Below, piece by piece: positions 5,445 to 10,023 of a stretch of 10,023 nucleotides of DNA (position 1 is its first letter; the number at the start of each line of letters is the position of its first letter). The stretch is from Nitratidesulfovibrio sp044433065. Lineage in GTDB: Bacteria; Desulfobacterota; Desulfovibrionia; Desulfovibrionales; Desulfovibrionaceae. The notes beneath the pieces were generated by a model, which was given only the letters and a program-made list of their open reading frames with translations, had not been told where the DNA came from and did not search any database. The translations under genes and the position numbers were made by a program. The stretch spans positions 1-10,023 of the forward strand of contig JAWXUA010000112.1 in NCBI GenBank assembly GCA_044433065.1, given 5' to 3'.

Positions 5445-6557
5445 ATGCAAACGAATTTTAGTAGACGTGACGTTTTGAAGGCTGTTATTGCTGGCAGTGT
5501 TTGCCTTGGCACAAACTTCATTGCAAGCAAAAGCCATGCAGCTCTGACATCTATTACTTTGGACCAATGTTCAGCCATGAGTATTTCCGAGATTGCTTCA
5601 TCTTCTGGTGAAGTTATGGCAGCATGGGAATACCTTAATAAAGCAGCACATGAAATCCGTAATCCTGCCATTCGCCGCAGTGTTATAGAAATCATCTCTA
5701 ATCCAAATCCATCTCTTTTACATGCTTGTGATACAAAAGAAGTTCTCAAAGCATTAAAAGCGCATAACTTTGTAGCACAAGATGCCACTACATTCTTGCC
5801 TAACGCAAAAGACGGCGACACTGCATTGCAGCCATTTTATACCGCACCTGGTAGCGGCTATGGCAGTCACCATGCGTACCCAGGTGGCCTTGTGACGCAT
5901 ACCGGACTCAATGTTAAAATGGCCATAGACATGCATAAGAACTACAGCGACACCTATAATATGCATGCTGATCGCGACATTGTTATTGCTGCACAAATCT
6001 TACACGACCTCCATAAGCCTTGGGTTTTCCAGTGGGAAAGTGATAATGCATCCCGCACCGAGCAAGTACTTGCAGGCACAGGTGAGCACCACGTCCTCAG
6101 CCTTGCTGAAAGCATCCATCGTGGTCTCCCAGCTAAGGTCATCATCGCTCAAGCTGGCGCCCATATCCACCCAGGTACTCCAGAAACTGAAGCCCAAATG
6201 GTCAACTGGCTTACAGCAGCTGCCATCATCGTGGGTAAAGACGCCATCGCTCTCGGTCTCGTCGCACAAGACGGTAAGACCCTTCCTCAGCCTCGCGGTG
6301 TTGAAGCCTTCATCACTCACGTAGCCGACCACGACTATGTCCTCTCCGTACCAAGCGTGAAGTGGCTCCTGCCAGTCATGAAGAAAATCGCCCAAGAATG
6401 CTATGGCATCCAAGGTGCTGATCTTGAAGGCAAAGTTTACAATAACTTGCGTAACTACATCTTCGCTCAAGTGACCGCCATGACCCTCTATCACCACTAC
6501 ACCCAGTACGGTGAGAAAGGCGTTCGCGACTACATGTTGCAAATTGTTCGTGTTTAA
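5445..6557 (+). CDS. Tat-exported HD-domain phosphohydrolase
   Basis: A 370-residue protein starting with a twin-arginine signal: SRRDVLK at residues 6-12, a hydrophobic stretch, and a likely cleavage after SHA (30-32). The mature part carries an HD-type metal site. HHAYPGGLVTHT at 142-153 resembles the HHAYPGGLLEHT element of YhaM-like HD hydrolases, followed by H187-D188 (ILHDLH), H215/H216, H240 and a candidate last ligand D295. These residues suggest a metal-dependent phosphohydrolase or phosphodiesterase. Tat export implies folding and possibly metal loading in the cytoplasm before periplasmic release. ATG at 5445 follows AAGGGA eight bases upstream. It is 94 bases ahead of the alkaline phosphatase gene on the same strand, with a hairpin between. 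Codons shift from A/T-rich to C-ending from about base 6000. The substrate is unknown; a nucleotide or phosphodiester is a guess. Confidence 0.8.
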   Translation: MQTNFSRRDVLKAVIAGSVCLGTNFIASKSHAALTSITLDQCSAMSISEIASSSGEVMAAWEYLNKAAHEIRNPAIRRSVIEIISNPNPSLLHACDTKEVLKALKAHNFVAQDATTFLPNAKDGDTALQPFYTAPGSGYGSHHAYPGGLVTHTGLNVKMAIDMHKNYSDTYNMHADRDIVIAAQILHDLHKPWVFQWESDNASRTEQVLAGTGEHHVLSLAESIHRGLPAKVIIAQAGAHIHPGTPETEAQMVNWLTAAAIIVGKDAIALGLVAQDGKTLPQPRGVEAFITHVADHDYVLSVPSVKWLLPVMKKIAQECYGIQGADLEGKVYNNLRNYIFAQVTAMTLYHHYTQYGEKGVRDYMLQIVRV

Positions 6558-6566
6558 TTGCTTTCT

Positions 6567-6597
6567 GGGGGGGGACTTTTGGAAAAGTCTCCTTCCC
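6567..6597 (+). terminator. G-rich hairpin between the HD-domain and alkaline phosphatase genes
   Basis: GACTTTT (6574-6580) pairs with AAAAGTC (6583-6589). The preceding G-run (6567-6573) pairs with 6590-6596 with some G-T wobbles, giving about 14 bp with a GG apex. No T-run follows, so it may be a weak terminator, an RNA-end stabiliser or a processing site that sets different levels of the two mRNAs. The apex matches that of the hairpin at 1-43 in gene direction. Confidence 0.5.
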
Positions 6598-6651
6598 TCA
6601 GCAAATACAAAATAAATCAAAAATAAACCAAAAATCAAAAGGACAAAAATC

Positions 6652-8121
6652 ATGGCTATTTCATTCAAAAAAGCTGGCCTTGCATGCGTAATGGTATTGA
6701 GCTTGGGCAGCACAGCGGCTTGGGCAGAGAGTGCTCCTAAATATGTTTTCATGTTCATTGGCGACGGTATGAGCCATGTACAAACGCAGATTGCCAACTA
6801 TTACTTGGACTCTCTTGAGCAGGATACGAGTGCAGCACTTGCTAAAAAGGGCATCTTAAAGAGCAAAAACCGCCTTGCATTCATGGATTTTGACTCTATT
6901 GGCATTACAAATACCTATGACTCTACATCGTTTACACCTGACTCTGCTTCTACTGCAACGTCTCTTGCTACTGGTAAGAAGACACATAGCGGTACTATCA
7001 ATATGGATGAAACCTTTACGGTGCCATTTGAAACCATTGCAGAGAAGGTTAAGAAGCAATTGGGCTATAAGGTTGGTATTGTTACAAGTGTAACGATGAA
7101 CCATGCAACACCAGCTGCCTATTATGCACATAACAAGTCAAGAAATAATTACTATGAAATTGGCGAAGAACTTGTACATTCTGGCTTTGAATACTTTGCT
7201 GGTGGCGAAATTGCAAAGCATGACAATAAGGGCCAAAGCAAGAGCTTGTACGAATTGGCTAAAGAGGAGGGCTATACTGTTGTTCTGAAGGACCAGAAGG
7301 CCGCTGAAGCCATTAGCAAGAATGATGGTAAAGTCATTATTGTTGGCGAAGACGCTGATGGTGCATTGCCATATGAGACGGACCGCGCTGAAAATATGTG
7401 GGCTCTTGCTGACTTTGTAGAAAAAGGCATCGAAGTACTTGATAACGATAAGGGCTTCTTCATGATGGTTGAAGCTGGCAAAATTGACTGGGCTTGCCAC
7501 GCCAATGACGCAAAGGCTTCTATTTACGACACTATTGCCTTTGATAACGCTATCCGCGTTGCCTATGAGTTCTATCAAAAGCACCCAGAGGAAACCCTCA
7601 TTGTGGTGACTGGTGACCACGAAACAGGCGGCTTGACCATCGGCTATGCTGGCACACAGTACGATACGTTCTTGGCGCAATTGCAGGGCCAGAAGGGTTC
7701 GTATGACAAGTATGAAGCCATGGTGAAAGAGTATGCTAAGGCCAAGACCAGCTTTGAAACGGTGATGCAAGAGGCTTGCGACTTCTTTGGTTTGGCCATG
7801 CCTAACGATGCGACAGCCAATGAAAAGCTTGTTTTGACTGCGTATGAACTTGGCAAGATTAAGCAAGCATATGAAGTTTCTGTGAATAAGCTCGACATCG
7901 ATAAGAATGAATATGCTGCTATTTATGGTGGTTACGAGCCACTGGCTGTGACTGTTTTGCATATCCTGAACAACAAGTCTGGCGTTGACTTCACATCCTT
8001 CTCACACACTGGCGTGCCTGTGGCAACGTATGCACACGGTGCTTCTTCTGACAAGTTTGCAGGCTTTTACGACAATACCAAGGTCTTCCATGGCTTGGCA
8101 GACGCATTGAATGTGCGATAG
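6652..8121 (+). CDS. phoA: Alkaline phosphatase, periplasmic
   Basis: A 489-residue phosphomonoesterase of the E. coli PhoA superfamily. A Sec signal peptide covers residues 1-25, ending AWA with cleavage before E26. Active-site residues are visible: metal ligand D38 in GDGMS, nucleophile S98 in PDSAS, R164 (HNKSR) as the phosphate-binding arginine, E274, D279 and H283 in VEAGKIDWACH, D322-H323 in TGDHETGG, and H452 or H462 near the C-terminus. At the two positions that tune activity in E. coli (D153, K328), this protein has H151 and W280. That is the pair known from bacterial cold-active or high-activity enzymes such as TAB5. ATG at 6652 follows AAAGGA (6638-6643). No clear promoter is visible in the 54 bases after the upstream hairpin, so read-through from the HD-domain gene is likely. 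The symbol follows the family; orthology to E. coli phoA is not implied. Confidence 0.95.
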   Translation: MAISFKKAGLACVMVLSLGSTAAWAESAPKYVFMFIGDGMSHVQTQIANYYLDSLEQDTSAALAKKGILKSKNRLAFMDFDSIGITNTYDSTSFTPDSASTATSLATGKKTHSGTINMDETFTVPFETIAEKVKKQLGYKVGIVTSVTMNHATPAAYYAHNKSRNNYYEIGEELVHSGFEYFAGGEIAKHDNKGQSKSLYELAKEEGYTVVLKDQKAAEAISKNDGKVIIVGEDADGALPYETDRAENMWALADFVEKGIEVLDNDKGFFMMVEAGKIDWACHANDAKASIYDTIAFDNAIRVAYEFYQKHPEETLIVVTGDHETGGLTIGYAGTQYDTFLAQLQGQKGSYDKYEAMVKEYAKAKTSFETVMQEACDFFGLAMPNDATANEKLVLTAYELGKIKQAYEVSVNKLDIDKNEYAAIYGGYEPLAVTVLHILNNKSGVDFTSFSHTGVPVATYAHGASSDKFAGFYDNTKVFHGLADALNVR

Positions 8122-8142
8122 GCGCAACGAGTTTTAGCGTAG

Positions 8143-8178
8143 AGGCCCCTGTATGCATGTATGGGGGCCTTTTTATTT
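8143..8178 (+). terminator. Strong intrinsic terminator after alkaline phosphatase
   Basis: AGGCCCC (8143-8149) pairs with GGGGCCT (8164-8170). The stem can extend inward by four more pairs, including wobbles, and is followed by a T-run TTTTT then ATTT. It starts 22 bases after the stop codon. Its loop contains the ATG at 8157, which is one reason for rejecting that codon as the start of the next gene. Confidence 0.9.
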
Positions 8179-8222
8179 GTCTTATTTTTATTGTAGTGCT
8201 CTATGCTCTATTTGGAATAGAT

Positions 8223-9401
8223 ATGAAAAAGTTTCTTGTTCAAAATGCCGCATTGATTATAAGTTCCATTGTATTACTTGTTCTTTTCTGTATACCAACA
8301 GGTTATGAAGACGCAATTATCTACAAAGATAGAGAGCGTTGTGTGGCCAAAGTCCTTGAAGTGCATAATGAGAATGTCGTCACTGTGGGCATTCTTTCGC
8401 GTGGTGACCAAACATGCACTGTTGAGCTTCTAGATGGCATGTTTAAAGGCCAGATTGTTGAAGGCTTTAATATGCTCACAGGGAGCATTGATAGCGATAA
8501 GATGTATCAAGTTGGTGATGAAGCCCTTGTTTTGGTGAGTTATGCAGTTGGTGATGGAAAGACTGATATAGTTAGCGATGGAAATGTTGCTATAGTTGGT
8601 GATGCAAAAGTCATTGTGCATGTGTCTATGGTGGATCATTATAGATTACATATAGAGCTTATTCTTGTGGGCTTATTTGCTCTTTTCTTAGTAATCACAG
8701 CTGGTAGAACAGGATTGCGTGCCATTGTATCTTTTGGTGTGACTATTCTCTCTATTTGGAAGATACTTATTCCACTTTGCCTCAATGGACATGACCCAAT
8801 CATTGTTGGATTTATGGTCACAGCCATATTAACCATTATTATTATATCCCTTGTCTATGGATTTGATAGGATGATGCTCAGTGCCACCATTGGTTCTTTA
8901 ACAGGTTCCTTTGTAACAATGATGATGGCGCTTATTTTTACAGACTTTTTTATGCTTGAAGGCTCTATTTTACAGGGTTCACAGTCCTTATTGTATAGCG
9001 GCTTCCCTAATCTTGACCTCAAAAAGCTTTTCATTGCAAGCATTTTCATTGGCTCATCAGGCGCTGTTATGGACCTTGCCGTTGATATTACATCGTCGGT
9101 CAAAGAAGTTGTAGATAAAAAGCCTGACATTACAGCTAAAGAGGCCATATGTAGTGGCATGAACGTTGGTCGCGCTGCCATGGGTACCATGACGACAACC
9201 TTGCTGCTGGCGTATTCTGGTGGTTACATCTCGCTCTTGATGATTTTCATGGCGCAAGGAACCCCCATCGACAATATTTTGAACTATAAATATGTGGCTA
9301 GCGAGATTTTGGACACCATCGTGGGCAGCTTTGGTCTTGTGAGTGTTGCGCCGCTCACAGCTCTTTGTGCAGGGCTTTTCTTAACCAAGCGAAATTCTTG
9401 A
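8223..9401 (+). CDS. YibE/F family integral membrane protein
   Basis: A 392-residue membrane protein from the chosen start. One N-terminal membrane segment (about 9-26) is followed by an extracytoplasmic-looking beta-rich domain (about 40-140). About seven more hydrophobic segments follow, near 143-160, 166-184, 193-213, 220-240, 268-288, 322-343 and 365-387. Family signatures are GRTGLRAIVSF (161-171), FIGSSGAVMDLAVDITSS (275-292) and the GRAAMGTMTTTLLLAYSGG region (316-334). YibE/F proteins have no settled biochemical role; transport has been suggested. The frame is open to an ATG at 8157, but that lies in the loop of the preceding terminator. ATG 8223, with GGAA at 8214-8217 and the sequence MKKFLVQN, is a more natural start, though its ribosome site is weak. 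The 5' part is clearly more AT-rich than the 3' part. Confidence 0.85.
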   Translation: MKKFLVQNAALIISSIVLLVLFCIPTGYEDAIIYKDRERCVAKVLEVHNENVVTVGILSRGDQTCTVELLDGMFKGQIVEGFNMLTGSIDSDKMYQVGDEALVLVSYAVGDGKTDIVSDGNVAIVGDAKVIVHVSMVDHYRLHIELILVGLFALFLVITAGRTGLRAIVSFGVTILSIWKILIPLCLNGHDPIIVGFMVTAILTIIIISLVYGFDRMMLSATIGSLTGSFVTMMMALIFTDFFMLEGSILQGSQSLLYSGFPNLDLKKLFIASIFIGSSGAVMDLAVDITSSVKEVVDKKPDITAKEAICSGMNVGRAAMGTMTTTLLLAYSGGYISLLMIFMAQGTPIDNILNYKYVASEILDTIVGSFGLVSVAPLTALCAGLFLTKRNS

Positions 9402-9483
9402 GCTCTTCATACGCCTCAAAGGCGGCCCGTCTGACATAGGGCATTTGTGTACCTAACAAAATATCCACAATCTGATTTACCAC
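9355..9483 (-). CDS. Possible small ORF or gene remnant, tail-to-tail with the YibE/F gene
   Basis: On the minus strand a frame runs from GTG at 9483 (42 residues) or ATG at 9444 (29 residues) to TGA at 9357-9355. Residues such as MPYVRRAAFEAYEELKNFAW make a charged, helix-prone, protein-like sequence, although most of it lies outside any plus-strand gene. It overlaps the last 47 bases of the YibE/F gene. The ribosome site is weak: AGGT before the ATG, and GAGG 11 bases before the GTG inside a hairpin loop. The frame is closed by TGA at 9507-9505. It may be a small protein, the end of a decayed gene, or chance; I recognise no family. Confidence 0.3.
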   Translation of the reverse strand: MVNQIVDILLGTQMPYVRRAAFEAYEELKNFAWLRKALHKEL

Positions 9484-9513
9484 TTTAGCTGAGGCCTCAC
9501 ATCCTCAGCTAAA
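9484..9513. terminator. Perfect 11-bp hairpin downstream of YibE/F
   Basis: TTTAGCTGAGG (9484-9494) pairs perfectly with CCTCAGCTAAA (9503-9513) around an eight-base loop. It lies 82 bases after the YibE/F stop and probably ends that transcript, but the downstream T content is poor. On the minus strand it directly abuts the GTG of the possible small ORF. Confidence 0.55.
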
Positions 9514-9559
9514 TTCGTCTCCACTGTGTTGTTGCAAGTTCCGTCTGGGTGAAAATATC

Positions 9560-9604
9560 TTCTCAAAATGAGAACATACTATACAAATTGTCTCACATGA
9601 GACA
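9560..9604. promoter_or_regulatory. Pair of related palindromes upstream of thioredoxin reductase
   Basis: TTCTCA-AAA-TGAGAA (9560-9574) and TGTCTCA-CA-TGAGACA (9589-9604) share the core TCTCA/TGAGA, with centres about 29-30 bases apart. A further half-like TGTCTC occurs at 9654-9659. Two similar dyads near a possible promoter suggest operator sites for a dimeric regulator of trxB. I cannot name the regulator. Confidence 0.45.
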
Positions 9605-9725
9605 TCTTTACCTTGGCAATACGCTTAGTATGCTTTTCAACACAGGTGAAAAGTGTCTCCCACATCGTGACCAATAAATTCACCAACAAATTTTTATTCT
9701 CTTTTTGCACAATAAGGACACAATC

Positions 9726-10023
9726 ATGCACATGTACGACGTTATCATTATTGGCGCTGGTCCAGCAGGTATGACCGCAGCTATTTACGCAGTGCGCGCC
9801 AATATGAAGACTCTGATGCTTGACCAGCTCGCACCTGGTGGCCAAATCGTGAACACCAACGAGATTGAAAACTATACTGGCGTTGGGGCTATTAATGGTG
9901 CAGAATTGGCCATCAAGATGTTTGAGCACACCCAAGAGCTTGGCGTGGAATTTGACTACAAGACCGTTGTCTCTGTGACCAATAATCCTGCGAATGACGG
10001 TGCTACCAAGCTTGTGCACTGTG
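9726..10023 (+). CDS. trxB: Thioredoxin reductase (N-terminal part, cut by the window edge)
   Basis: Ninety-nine complete codons are visible before the window ends. They begin MHMYDVIIIGAGPAGMTAAI and include the FAD-binding GAGPAG at residues 10-15 and the highly typical PGGQIVNTNEIENYTG at about 37-52. Together these mark low-molecular-weight thioredoxin reductase, the NADPH-dependent FAD enzyme that recharges thioredoxin in the cytoplasm. The redox-active CxxC lies beyond the edge, so a thioredoxin reductase-like ferredoxin/flavodoxin reductase cannot be fully excluded. ATG at 9726 has AAGGA at 9714-9718, seven bases upstream; an in-frame ATG at 9732 is spaced too far. Two palindromes about 120-165 bases upstream may regulate it. 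Confidence 0.9.
   Translation, partial: MHMYDVIIIGAGPAGMTAAIYAVRANMKTLMLDQLAPGGQIVNTNEIENYTGVGAINGAELAIKMFEHTQELGVEFDYKTVVSVTNNPANDGATKLVHC

Larger units (their letters stand above)
9402..9725. other. Intergenic region between YibE/F and trxB
   Basis: This 324-base stretch holds a small hairpin CGCCT-CAA-AGGCG (9412-9424), the possible minus-strand small ORF described separately, a perfect 11-bp hairpin (9484-9513) and two related palindromes (9560-9604). A possible trxB promoter is TTGCAA (9532-9537) with TATCTT (9556-9561), an 18-base spacer and only four-of-six matches each. About 120 bases after the palindromes up to the trxB ribosome site show nothing I can assign. Confidence 0.45.

Noticed and set aside
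6000..6797. A 265-codon minus-strand open frame opposite the HD-domain and alkaline phosphatase genes
   Set aside because: It is antisense to two well-supported genes, has no family motif and crosses their intergenic hairpin. It is a shadow frame.
7138..7962. A 274-codon minus-strand open frame opposite alkaline phosphatase
   Set aside because: It lies fully within a gene with intact catalytic motifs and its translation looks like a shadow.
8157..8222. Start of the YibE/F gene at ATG 8157
   Set aside because: That ATG lies in the loop of the alkaline phosphatase terminator. The hydrophobic extension comes from the T-rich terminator tail.
9579..10019. A 146-codon minus-strand open frame opposite trxB
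   Set aside because: The plus strand encodes clear thioredoxin reductase motifs here, and the antisense frame shows no domain.

Overview
The window looks like chromosomal DNA of a Gram-negative anaerobe of moderate GC. By eye, sampled 60-base lines range from about 28 to 63% GC. Periplasmic export signals of both Sec and Tat type, an iron-sulfur-rich oxidoreductase and G-rich hairpins with a TTTGGAAA apex after genes would fit a member of the Desulfovibrionaceae. That assignment is an inference and no gene here proves it. No tRNA, rRNA, CRISPR array, transposase or phage gene was seen.

Left part (1-5115): a three-gene minus-strand operon reads an ornithine cyclodeaminase/mu-crystallin-like protein (3151-2009), a small [2Fe-2S] protein of HcnA type (1993-1658) and an FAD oxidoreductase of HcnB type with a double [4Fe-4S] ferredoxin insertion (1647-64). 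It ends near a long hairpin at 1-43. An AraC-family regulator (3569-4504) is divergent from it. Beyond a bidirectional terminator (4581-4620) lies a convergent minus-strand Rid-family gene (5115-4717). The set looks like an AraC-controlled oxidation module for an amine, amino acid or opine-like compound, with the Rid protein as an accessory; the substrate cannot be read from the sequence. The 3' end of the Rid gene, including its stop codon, is copied in tandem four more times.

Middle part (5116-8174): a plus-strand leader region with a short ORF, two mutually exclusive hairpins and a T8 terminator precedes a Tat-exported HD-domain hydrolase (5445-6557). This is followed by a Sec-exported alkaline phosphatase (6652-8121) with its own strong terminator. 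Both products should act in the periplasm, so a role in extracytoplasmic phosphate-ester breakdown is plausible.

Right part (8175-10023): a YibE/F-family multi-pass membrane protein (8223-9401) is followed by a 324-base gap. The gap holds a perfect 11-bp hairpin, a possible small antisense ORF and two related palindromes. The start of thioredoxin reductase trxB (from 9726) runs off the window edge.
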